Part shown: piece by piece, positions 1 through 6,933 of the stretch
Numbering within the stretch: the first letter of the stretch is position 1
Layout of the letters: each line of letters begins with the position of its first letter
NCBI RefSeq assembly: GCF_003254115.1
Contig: NZ_QKZV01000004.1
Coordinates: 1 to 64,000 of the forward strand
Direction of reading: 5' to 3'
From: Hydrotalea sandarakina
GTDB lineage: Bacteria > Bacteroidota > Bacteroidia > Chitinophagales > Chitinophagaceae
DNA length: 64,000 bases
Translations under genes and position numbers: made by a program
The notes under the pieces: model-generated
Databases searched by the model: none
What the model was told of the DNA's origin: nothing
Seen by the model: only the letters and a program-made list of their open reading frames with translations

Positions 1-332
1 ACAGGGTGTAGCTAAAGCAATAAGTGTGTATAATCATTTACGTCCACATGGTAGTATTAGTTACAAAACACCTATAGAATTACATAATCATAATGAACCG
101 GTTGAAAGGAAATGGAAGAACTATTATGTAAAAAAGGAACTATTAAAAGTTGGAGTTGCTGAGGAAACATACCGATGAAAAAAATATTTCTATAGCTGAG
201 ATGGGCTATAAAATATTTTTTTCATCTGCAACCTTAACTTTGAATAGTAAACCAATGGCAGGACTAAAAACAAATCGTAAACCTGTCGTAGGATTAAATC
301 AAAAAAACTGTCAACTATTTTTAGGACGATAC
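1..332 (+). mobile_element. IS3-family insertion sequence, right end (partial)
   Basis: The window opens inside an IS3-family element. The 3' end of its transposase (2-178) is followed by about 150 bp of noncoding DNA. Read inward from the right, the end begins TGTATCGTCC at 332 and continues into an AAAATAGTTGACA stretch, which looks like a terminal inverted repeat of the IS150-like groups. The left end and most of the transposase lie outside the window, so neither the boundary at 332 nor a target duplication can be confirmed. Confidence 0.72.
2..178 (+). CDS. IS3-family transposase (OrfB), C-terminal fragment
   Basis: The frame is open from the window edge and ends at TGA 176-178, giving 58 residues. 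It carries the YNHLRPHGSISYKTP signature found near the end of the rve integrase core of IS3-family transposases, just past the last catalytic glutamate. The gene is truncated only by the window edge. Whether the element is intact cannot be judged from this end. Its noncoding tail abuts the defence region, so it may have inserted at, or helped build, the left boundary of that region. Confidence 0.8.
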   Translation, partial: QGVAKAISVYNHLRPHGSISYKTPIELHNHNEPVERKWKNYYVKKELLKVGVAEETYR

Positions 333-335
333 ACA

Positions 336-353
336 TTTTTTAAAACCAATTTT
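336..353. repeat. Left copy of an 18-bp inverted repeat flanking the RM island
   Basis: TTTTTTAAAACCAATTTT is found again, exactly and in inverted orientation, at 13495-13512. The two copies bracket the whole nuclease-to-YgjP gene run. The sequence is AT-rich and simple, so chance or a promoter-like role is possible. Confidence 0.4.
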
Positions 354-366
354 ATTGCCACCGCAC

Positions 367-430
367 AAGTGGCACATTTGGCTTTGCCCGACACACAAGC
401 CGACCCTTCGCAAAGCCAAAAGAGCCACTT
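367..430 (+). repeat. Structured hairpin element, family B, copy 1
   Basis: This is a long hairpin. AAGTGGC (367-373) pairs with GCCACTT (424-430). After a 3x3 internal loop, TTTGGCTTTGC (377-387) pairs with GCAAAGCCAAA (410-420), leaving a 22-nt apical loop. A related hairpin with different bases but conserved pairing lies at 15175-15241. Copy 1 sits 33 bp upstream of the first island gene. The role is unknown: a recombination site, a 5' leader RNA and a nuclease-resistant stem are all possible. Confidence 0.65.
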
Positions 431-463
431 CTTTGCCAACCCACACGAAAACTGCTACAAACT

Positions 464-2275
464 ATGAGTAAACAAATCAACATAGGAAATGCAGTAGCAA
501 TGGGTCAAATCTTGGAATTTGAAGTTGCTTTTCCGGGCGAGGAAAAATTGACTATCGAACAATATTTAGCAGGAAGCAGCAGAGAAATGATTTTAAATGC
601 AGCAGCTTTCTTTTTAGGATTCAAGAATCACAAATCAAAGTTTGATGATAATAGAGAGTTTCTCGGAATGTTCTTCCGGGCGGAAAACAATGAACTTGCA
701 AATCAAATTTATGACCGAATAAAAGAGTTTGAAAAGAAAGGCGTTCGTATAGGCATTATTAACACATATTCAAGCTTGAAACTGTTTGAATATTTCTTTT
801 CAAGACCAGAGGAGCCCATAACGCAAACAGAAGCTCAGTTAGAAGTCAACTTATTCAAAGCATACTTAGTTCTAAACTCTGAATTCACCCAAAAACAGAG
901 TATTGCCTTTCCGTCTGCACAGGAAAGCGATGAGGAATTGAAAATTCCGATGATGATGTTTTGTATGCAATATCCTGTTTCGGATAAATCGAACTACGAC
1001 ATCAATCAGATTTGGGCTACACAAATGATAAAGGCTATTTATCTATTTCAGTTTCTTGAATCACATGAAAAAACTCAACCCTTATTATCCGCTTTTTTAG
1101 CTTATTTCAAATGCCCAACATGGCAAGAATATTTAAAAAGTCTTTTGCCATTAACTACGCCTGCAATCCAAAGCGAAAGAGAAGCACACACCGATATTGT
1201 TATTGTGCCGGGAGATAAATTTGAACAAGGGTGTGCATTCATTGAAAAACTAATGGTTCAAGAACAAGATGAGCTTGACCCAAATGACTTCCTAACCATT
1301 AGAGCCAAACCTTTCTACAAAGTCAAGGATGGTGTTTACCGAATTATTTTCAATCTGTTTGTTGTAGAAAAGATTTTCAAAGGCGTTTATTTCCTTCTGA
1401 GAGATGTAAATAAAACCTTGCCAGCGGCAAGCCGAATTAAAGATATCAAAAGCTTTTACGGTGATGAGTTCTCCGAAAAGATTCTTTGCTATAAAGTAAT
1501 GGAAAGCATTTATCCTGATAAATGTATTCGATTTTCAGGCAAAGAGTTAGCTGATATGAAAATAGATGCGGCACCCGATTACTATATTAGAAAAGGCAAA
1601 AACATTGTATTGATTGAGTCTAAAGACTTCTTGATAGCAGCCGATAAAAAAATGTCTTTCGACTTTAATGTGTATGAGGAAGAGTTTGGAAGAATATTGG
1701 ATTTTGAAGAATTACCAGACGGAAAGATAAAACCCAAGGCAGTAGTTCAATTGATTAACAGTATTCGCAGAATTTTGAAAAATGAGTTTTCTGCCGATAC
1801 TGATTATCATTACAAGGATGTTTTCATTTATCCGGTTTTGCTAAATCACGACCACCAATACGACACACCGGGATTTAATGAATTGATTGACTTTTGGTTT
1901 CAGGATGCTTTATTGGAGTTGGCAGAAGAAGGTTTGTTTATTCATCATGTTAAGCCGCTTTCAGTCGTAAATATTGATTCGCTTATTTACAATCAAGTCG
2001 GACTGTCTAACGGTATTCCTTTGCATGAAATGTTGAATCTGTATCATGAGAACAAAAAAGTAGAAAAACCGAAAAAGAAAAACTTCAAATCTCAAGTTGA
2101 ATACGAACAATATCTTGAAGAATACAAACAAATGAGAATGTCGAAACTCATTCCATTCTCAATGTTCATTTATAAGTATTTCCATAAAGAAGGATTGTGG
2201 AAGCTACCGCCATTATTGGAGTTGGTAGCTCCGGCTCTTTTCAAGGAAGAATATGAAGCAAAAGAAGCCAAGTAA
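464..2275 (+). CDS. Uncharacterised 603-aa protein with PD-(D/E)xK nuclease-like motif
   Basis: I do not recognise a named family. The middle of the protein holds D372 followed by a beta-strand-like hydrophobic run and E385-S-K387 (VLIESKD), the layout of a PD-(D/E)xK nuclease core. The N-terminal 250 residues look alpha-helical without clear motifs, and the C-terminal 100 residues are rich in Lys, Glu and aromatic residues. No signal peptide or membrane segment is seen. It is the first gene of the defence run, 47 bp upstream of hsdM and on the same strand, so an accessory restriction or effector role is plausible. The nuclease assignment rests on one motif and is tentative; the ATG at 464 follows hairpin element B. 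Confidence 0.5.
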   Translation: MSKQINIGNAVAMGQILEFEVAFPGEEKLTIEQYLAGSSREMILNAAAFFLGFKNHKSKFDDNREFLGMFFRAENNELANQIYDRIKEFEKKGVRIGIINTYSSLKLFEYFFSRPEEPITQTEAQLEVNLFKAYLVLNSEFTQKQSIAFPSAQESDEELKIPMMMFCMQYPVSDKSNYDINQIWATQMIKAIYLFQFLESHEKTQPLLSAFLAYFKCPTWQEYLKSLLPLTTPAIQSEREAHTDIVIVPGDKFEQGCAFIEKLMVQEQDELDPNDFLTIRAKPFYKVKDGVYRIIFNLFVVEKIFKGVYFLLRDVNKTLPAASRIKDIKSFYGDEFSEKILCYKVMESIYPDKCIRFSGKELADMKIDAAPDYYIRKGKNIVLIESKDFLIAADKKMSFDFNVYEEEFGRILDFEELPDGKIKPKAVVQLINSIRRILKNEFSADTDYHYKDVFIYPVLLNHDHQYDTPGFNELIDFWFQDALLELAEEGLFIHHVKPLSVVNIDSLIYNQVGLSNGIPLHEMLNLYHENKKVEKPKKKNFKSQVEYEQYLEEYKQMRMSKLIPFSMFIYKYFHKEGLWKLPPLLELVAPALFKEEYEAKEAK

Positions 2276-2322
2276 ATCTTAACTTAGGCGATTAAAATAA
2301 TAAACAAAAGAGCACAACATAA

Positions 2323-3999
2323 ATGGCCAAACAAAACGGAAACGGAGAGAAAGTAAAATCCATGGAATCGTGGATTTGGGATGCGGCTTGCAGCATTAGA
2401 GGTGCTGCCGATGCAGCTAAATACAAGGACTATATTCTGCCACTCATTTTTGTAAAACGCTTGTGCGATGTGTTTGATGATGAAATTGACCGCATTGCCG
2501 ATGAACTACATAAAAGAAACACTCGTGCTGAGCGTAGCCGAAGCAAAGCCCTGCAATTGGTGGAAAGAGATAAATCGCTGGTGCGGTTTTATTTGCCTAT
2601 ACGACCCAAAGACCCCGAAAAAGAAACGACTTGGGATGTAATACGCACTTTAAGTAATAAAATCGGCCAGCAACTTACCGATATTCTGCGTGCCATAGCC
2701 AAAGAAAATCCCAGTCTGCAAGGAATCATTGACCGCATTGATTTCAACGCCACAACGCATGGACAAAGAGATATTGACGATGACCGCCTGAGCAAACTCA
2801 TTGAAAAAATTGCCGAGAAGCGTTTGGGGTTAAAAGATGTAGAACCCGACATCATTGGACGCAGTTACGAATACCTGATACGCAAGTTTGCCGAAGGCAG
2901 CGGGCAAAGTGCCGGAGAGTTTTATACGCCTGCCGAAGTGGGTATTATCATGGCAAAAATTATGGACCCCGAGCCGGGCATGGAAATTTACGACCCTACC
3001 TGCGGCAGTGGCGGCTTGCTGATTAAATGTGAGTTGGTGCTGGAAGAAAAAATGCGGCTTCGGCTACGCTCAGCCGACAGTAAAAAAGGTGATGACGGCT
3101 GCCTGAGCGAAGTCGAAGGCAGCCATAGATACGCCCCGCTCAAACTTTACGGACAGGAGTTTACCCCTTCAACCTGGGCCATGGCCAAAATGAACATGGT
3201 GATCCACGACATGGAAGGCGACATTGAAATTGGCGACACACTTAAAAATCCAAAATTCAGAAACGGTAACAAACTTAAAAAATTTGACCGCGTGGTGGCA
3301 AACCCCATGTGGAACCAGGGCAGAGACAGTTTGCCTTACATTACCGATGATTTTTTTATTAACGATGAATTTGGCCGATTCCCCGCAGGAAGTTGTGGCG
3401 GAAAAATTGACTGGGGCTGGATGCAACATATTTACAGCAGCCTAAATGATAGCGGAAAAGCAGCCGTAATTCTTGATACCGGTGCCGCCAGCCGTGGCAG
3501 CGGCAACCAGGGCAACAATAAAGAAAAAGAGGTGCGTAAATGGTTTGTGGATAACGACCTGATTGAAGGCGTGATTTACCTGCCCGAAAACCTGTTTTAC
3601 AACACCACCGCCCCGGGCATCATTATCTTTTTAAACAAAGCCAAGCCCGCACACATTAAAAACAAAATTTATCTGCTCCATGCCGGAAAAGAATTTGAAA
3701 AAGGCGACCCGAAAAACTTTATTCCGCCTGCAAGCATTGAAAAGATAGCCGACTACTACAAGGCTTTTAAGGAAGAAGAAAACCCGCCTGCCGGACGGGC
3801 AGGGTTTGCCCGGCTGGTGAGCAAGGAGGAGATTGTAAAAAACGATTACAACATAAGCCCAAGCCGCTACATACAAATCACCGATGCCGAAACCTACCGA
3901 CCCCTGGGCGAGCTGGTGGAAGAACTGAAAGCGTTGGAAGAAGAAGCCGCTGAAATTGATAAAGAATTAAAAACCATTTTTCAAAAGTTGGGGATATGA
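2323..3999 (+). CDS. hsdM: Type I restriction-modification methyltransferase subunit HsdM
   Basis: This is an N6-adenine DNA methyltransferase that partners with HsdS for modification and with HsdR for restriction. It has an N-terminal HsdM helical domain (residues about 10-150), then the catalytic domain with the SAM-binding motif YDPTCGSGG near 222-230 and the catalytic motif ANPMWNQ near 326. The usual NPPF/NPPY is replaced by NPMW, a variant I believe occurs in this subfamily. Three in-frame palindromic insertions (near 2526, 3055 and 3781) add short low-similarity loops. The gene ends in ATGA, overlapping the next start at 3996. Confidence 0.93.
   Translation: MAKQNGNGEKVKSMESWIWDAACSIRGAADAAKYKDYILPLIFVKRLCDVFDDEIDRIADELHKRNTRAERSRSKALQLVERDKSLVRFYLPIRPKDPEKETTWDVIRTLSNKIGQQLTDILRAIAKENPSLQGIIDRIDFNATTHGQRDIDDDRLSKLIEKIAEKRLGLKDVEPDIIGRSYEYLIRKFAEGSGQSAGEFYTPAEVGIIMAKIMDPEPGMEIYDPTCGSGGLLIKCELVLEEKMRLRLRSADSKKGDDGCLSEVEGSHRYAPLKLYGQEFTPSTWAMAKMNMVIHDMEGDIEIGDTLKNPKFRNGNKLKKFDRVVANPMWNQGRDSLPYITDDFFINDEFGRFPAGSCGGKIDWGWMQHIYSSLNDSGKAAVILDTGAASRGSGNQGNNKEKEVRKWFVDNDLIEGVIYLPENLFYNTTAPGIIIFLNKAKPAHIKNKIYLLHAGKEFEKGDPKNFIPPASIEKIADYYKAFKEEENPPAGRAGFARLVSKEEIVKNDYNISPSRYIQITDAETYRPLGELVEELKALEEEAAEIDKELKTIFQKLGI
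2526..2545. repeat. REP-like short palindrome inside hsdM (weak copy)
   Basis: TGCT and AGCA flank the 12-nt loop GAGCGTAGCCGA. The loop matches those of the stronger copies at 3096-3124 and 5405-5432, so this is probably a decayed or shorter member. It is translated in frame. Confidence 0.4.
3055..3124. repeat. REP-like palindromic pair inserted in frame in hsdM
   Basis: Two facing palindromes are present. The first (3055-3076) has a CGGCT/AGCCG stem. The second (3096-3124) has a GGCTGCCT/AGGCAGCC stem around loop GAGCGAAGTCGA. The two are also inverted copies of each other. Together they add about 23 codons between the methyltransferase motifs without breaking the frame. Confidence 0.65.
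3781..3806. repeat. REP-like palindrome near the 3' end of hsdM
   Basis: CCTGCC (3787-3792) and GGCAGG (3798-3803) enclose a 5-nt loop, with AAC/GTT flanks that can extend the stem. It encodes the Pro/Gly/Ala-rich stretch NPPAGRAGF. The GC-rich sequence differs from its surroundings, consistent with an inserted small palindromic repeat. Confidence 0.5.
3972..3999 (+). repeat. 28-bp direct repeat, left copy (hsdM 3' end)
   Basis: These 28 bp encode the HsdM C-terminus TIFQKLGI plus the ATGA stop/start overlap. They recur exactly at 4853-4880, at the end of the next gene. The pair brackets the ORF6N gene. Confidence 0.95.
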
Positions 4000-4880
4000 G
4001 TAAAAAAAGCAATGAAATAGCCCTGACCCAACAGCTGATTGAAAGCAGAATATTTACCATCCGCCATTTACCGGTGATGATAGACCGTGATTTGGCTGAA
4101 TTGTATGGCGTGGAAACCAAGCGGCTCAACGAGCAGGTAAAACGTAACATTGAACGCTTCCCCGATACATTCAGGTTTCAACTGACTGAAACAGAACGGG
4201 ACGAACTGGTCGCAAATTGCGACCGGTTGGCTAACCTGAAACATTCTTCCGCCATGCCCTATGCTTTTACCGAACAAGGTGTGGCCATGCTTTCGGCCGT
4301 GTTGCGCAGCGACACAGCCGTAAAGGTGAGCATTCGCATCATGCAGGCTTTTGTAGAAATGCGTAAATTCCTGATGCAAAACGCCCAAATTTTTCAACGT
4401 CTTGACCGCATAGAAACCAAACAACTGGAAACTGATAAAAAATTTGAACAAGTATTTAGGGCATTAGAAAGCAAACACCCGCAGCACGACAAAGGCATTT
4501 TCTTTGACGGGCAGGTGTTTGATGCCTGGGTGTTCATCAGCAACCTGGTGAAAAAAGCCCACAGCAGCCTGATATTGATTGACAACTATGTGGACGAAAC
4601 CGTGCTGGCGCTTTTTGCCAAAAAGAAAAAGCAGGTAAGTGTAAGCATTTATACCCAAAATATAACCCGCGCTCTGCAGGAAGATGCCAAAAAATTCAAT
4701 GCCCAGTATGGCGGGCTTTCCCTGCACCGGTTTGAAGCTGCCCACGACCGTTTTTTGCTGATTGACAAAACCGAAGTGTATCACATAGGCGCTTCACTGA
4801 AGGATTTGGGAAAGAAGTGGTTTGCCTTCAGCAAAATGGAAAAAGACACCTTAACCATTTTTCAAAAGTTGGGGATATGA
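3996..4880 (+). CDS. ORF6N-domain protein with C-terminal PLD-like (HKD-like) domain
   Basis: Residues about 15-130 form an ORF6N domain (LPVMIDRDLAELYGVETKRL, then FRFQLTETE), a DNA-binding module common in phage and defence-linked genes. A short coiled stretch follows. The C-terminal 120 residues contain HDRFLLID followed by HIGASLKDLG, which resembles a phospholipase-D-superfamily HxK(x4)D motif with Lys replaced by Arg. The start overlaps the hsdM stop (ATGA), and the stop overlaps the hsdS start in the same way. Its final residues duplicate those of HsdM through the 28-bp repeat. It may regulate the RM system or be an effector; its function is unproven. Confidence 0.8.
   Translation: MSKKSNEIALTQQLIESRIFTIRHLPVMIDRDLAELYGVETKRLNEQVKRNIERFPDTFRFQLTETERDELVANCDRLANLKHSSAMPYAFTEQGVAMLSAVLRSDTAVKVSIRIMQAFVEMRKFLMQNAQIFQRLDRIETKQLETDKKFEQVFRALESKHPQHDKGIFFDGQVFDAWVFISNLVKKAHSSLILIDNYVDETVLALFAKKKKQVSVSIYTQNITRALQEDAKKFNAQYGGLSLHRFEAAHDRFLLIDKTEVYHIGASLKDLGKKWFAFSKMEKDTLTIFQKLGI
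4853..4880 (+). repeat. 28-bp direct repeat, right copy (ORF6N gene 3' end)
   Basis: Exact copy of 3972-3999. It supplies the stop of the ORF6N gene and the ATG of hsdS (4877) in the same ATGA arrangement, so removing the DNA between the copies would fuse hsdM cleanly to hsdS. Confidence 0.95.
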
Positions 4881-6121
4881 TAGAAGAGTGGAAAAAATAT
4901 GAGTTTTCTAATTGCTTAGTCGACAATAATGTTGGTAGGTCAAATCAAATTAATGCATCAGAAATAAAACCTACTGGTAAATATCCAGTTATTGACCAAG
5001 GTCAAGATTTCATAGCTGGTTATACTGATGAAGAGGAAAAACTTGTTTCGGAAGGTTTGCCATATATAATTTTCGGTGATCACACAAGATGCTTCAAATA
5101 TGTTGATTTCCCATTTGTTGTTGGAGCAGATGGAACAAAAGCGCTTTCACCAAATAAAGATCTATTTGATCCTAAGTTTTTTTACTTTCATCTATTAAGT
5201 TTTGATATTCCGAGTCGTGGTTACAACCGACATTATAAATTACTTAAAGAAAAAATAATCCTAAGGCCCCCCCTCCCCGAGCAGCGCAAAATCGCTTATG
5301 TGTTAAGCACGGTGCAAAAAGCCATAGAGCAGCAGGACAAACTCATCCGCACCACCACCGAACTCAAAAAAGCCCTGATGCAAAAACTCTTTACCGAAGG
5401 CATCCGCTGCCTGAGCGGAGCCGAAGGCAGCGGAGCCGAAACCAGACAAAAACAAACCGAAATCGGACCCGTGCCGGAAAGTTGGGAGGTGGTGGAGTTG
5501 GGTAAAGTTTGTGAAAAAACAAAATTGATAGACCCAACAAGATACCCCAATGAAGAATTTATTTATGTTGATGTATCAAGCGTGAATAATGAGTTATTCA
5601 AAGTAATTGAATATAATAAAATAAAGGGGAAAGACGCACCAAGTAGAGCAAGAAAATTAATCCAAACTGATGATGTAATTTTTGCAACAGTTAGACCGAC
5701 ATTGAAACGAATTGCTAAAATCACAGAAGATTTAAATAATCAAGTTTGCAGCACGGGTTATTGTGTTTTGAAACCAAATAAATCAAAACTTAATTCTGAA
5801 TTTCTTTATCAATACTTACAAACAGATGATTTTATTGCAAGAATTGAGAAATTACAAAGGGGAGCTAGTTATCCTGCTGTCAGAGACTCCGATGTAAAAG
5901 GCGTGAAAATTCCATTACCAAAATATGATGAACAAATTTTAATTGGGAATTATCTGAAAACATTAGATCAAAAGAAGAGTTTAGCAAGTTCAAAAAAACA
6001 AACCCTTACCGCCCTATTCAAAACGCTGCTGCACGAGTTGATGACCGGGCAGCGGAGGGTGCATGAAATAGAATTTGAAGCACTAAATGCAGAAATAAAA
6101 GAAATGAGTACAAGCATGTAA
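4877..6121 (+). CDS. hsdS: Type I restriction-modification specificity subunit HsdS
   Basis: This is the DNA-recognition subunit, 414 aa, with two target-recognition domains (residues about 5-140 and 200-360). Each is followed by a helical spacer; the first spacer starts at the PPLPEQRKIAYVLSTVQKAI motif. The second domain opens with IGPVPESWEVVELGKV, the usual beginning of a TRD half. I chose ATG 4877 (MIEEWKKYEF) because it overlaps the upstream stop; the frame is open further upstream but those residues match no HsdS. A REP-like palindrome lies in frame between the two halves at 5405-5432. The two halves probably read the two parts of a bipartite target. Confidence 0.92.
   Translation: MIEEWKKYEFSNCLVDNNVGRSNQINASEIKPTGKYPVIDQGQDFIAGYTDEEEKLVSEGLPYIIFGDHTRCFKYVDFPFVVGADGTKALSPNKDLFDPKFFYFHLLSFDIPSRGYNRHYKLLKEKIILRPPLPEQRKIAYVLSTVQKAIEQQDKLIRTTTELKKALMQKLFTEGIRCLSGAEGSGAETRQKQTEIGPVPESWEVVELGKVCEKTKLIDPTRYPNEEFIYVDVSSVNNELFKVIEYNKIKGKDAPSRARKLIQTDDVIFATVRPTLKRIAKITEDLNNQVCSTGYCVLKPNKSKLNSEFLYQYLQTDDFIARIEKLQRGASYPAVRDSDVKGVKIPLPKYDEQILIGNYLKTLDQKKSLASSKKQTLTALFKTLLHELMTGQRRVHEIEFEALNAEIKEMSTSM
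5405..5432. repeat. REP-like palindrome in the HsdS linker
   Basis: CGCTGCCT and AGGCAGCG form an 8-bp stem around the 12-nt loop GAGCGGAGCCGA. It belongs to the same family as 3096-3124 in hsdM. It encodes part of the CLSGAEGSGAE linker between the two specificity halves and keeps the frame open. Confidence 0.65.
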
Positions 6122-6123
6122 CT

Positions 6124-6933
6124 ATGAATGTGGTTTATCAAGATATTGACTCAACATATCGCGGCTACGATGGGGTTTCGTTTGAAGAAACCGAAACCGA
6201 TGCTTTGCTTTCCGGCAAGGTAAAAGATATTCTTGTAGATAGACCGCAAAGGCAGGAAATGCTCAGCATTCTGCAAACGCTTCAGCAGGATACCGGTTTT
6301 CAGCAATCGCAAACGCTCTTACAGGATATTCAGGCATGGCAAAATGAAAGCGTGGATGTGCAAACGTTCAGGGTTGGGGAAGCCTTGGCTGAAGTGGTTT
6401 TGCAGGAGCATTTCCGTTGTCGTTTTTACTGGAACGAACTACGCGATGCCCGCAATCCGAAAGGCAATAAAACCGGAGCCGATTTAGTTGGGTTTATCGA
6501 GATTCAAAATGATGTGCTGTTTCTGTTTGGCGAGGTAAAAACTTCTTCAGAAACAAAATCACCACCACAGGTGATGACCAATCCCGGAGGCATAGAACAT
6601 CAACTGAAAGATTTGTATCAAGACCCGAAAAAGCGGCGTATTCTTATTAGTTACATTCAAAATAAAATTCCGCTGAACGGGAATGAAGATTTTAAAAAAG
6701 ATTTTGATAAAGCAATCAAAACCTATTATCAGCAGAATGCAGGTAAATACCTTTTGTATGGAGTGTTAATAAGAGACACAGCCGTAAATGAAAAGGATAT
6801 AAAACCTTCTTACCAAAGGTTAAAGGAAGAAATTCTGGAACCAATTGGGTTGAAACTATTAGCCATTTACTTGCCTATAGCTAAAGAAAAGTGGCTGAAC
6901 AATATGAATGGAACAGGCAATGAAAGCAACTGA
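6124..6933 (+). CDS. hamA: HamA-like (DUF1837) nuclease, Hachiman/AbpA type
   Basis: This 269-aa protein shows the layout of DUF1837/HamA: a conserved Glu in VGEALAEVVL near residue 81, D120 in GADLVGF and E137-V-K139 in FGEVKTSSE, giving a D-x(16)-ExK nuclease core. HamA of Hachiman and AbpA of AbpAB are each encoded next to an SF2 helicase gene, as here. It starts 2 bp after hsdS and overlaps the helicase gene by 26 bp, so the pair is translationally coupled inside the RM operon. In studied Hachiman systems HamB holds HamA nuclease in check until DNA damage; the same role here is inferred. I cannot separate HamA from AbpA by eye. Confidence 0.65.
   Translation: MNVVYQDIDSTYRGYDGVSFEETETDALLSGKVKDILVDRPQRQEMLSILQTLQQDTGFQQSQTLLQDIQAWQNESVDVQTFRVGEALAEVVLQEHFRCRFYWNELRDARNPKGNKTGADLVGFIEIQNDVLFLFGEVKTSSETKSPPQVMTNPGGIEHQLKDLYQDPKKRRILISYIQNKIPLNGNEDFKKDFDKAIKTYYQQNAGKYLLYGVLIRDTAVNEKDIKPSYQRLKEEILEPIGLKLLAIYLPIAKEKWLNNMNGTGNESN

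Noticed and set aside
150-467. 105-aa open frame across the IS end and hairpin B
   Set aside because: It runs through the IS noncoding tail and a palindrome, has no recognisable content and overlaps the start of the first island gene.
4817-4876. N-terminal extension of hsdS
   Set aside because: These codons overlap the ORF6N gene in another frame and do not resemble HsdS; ATG 4877 in the ATGA overlap fits.
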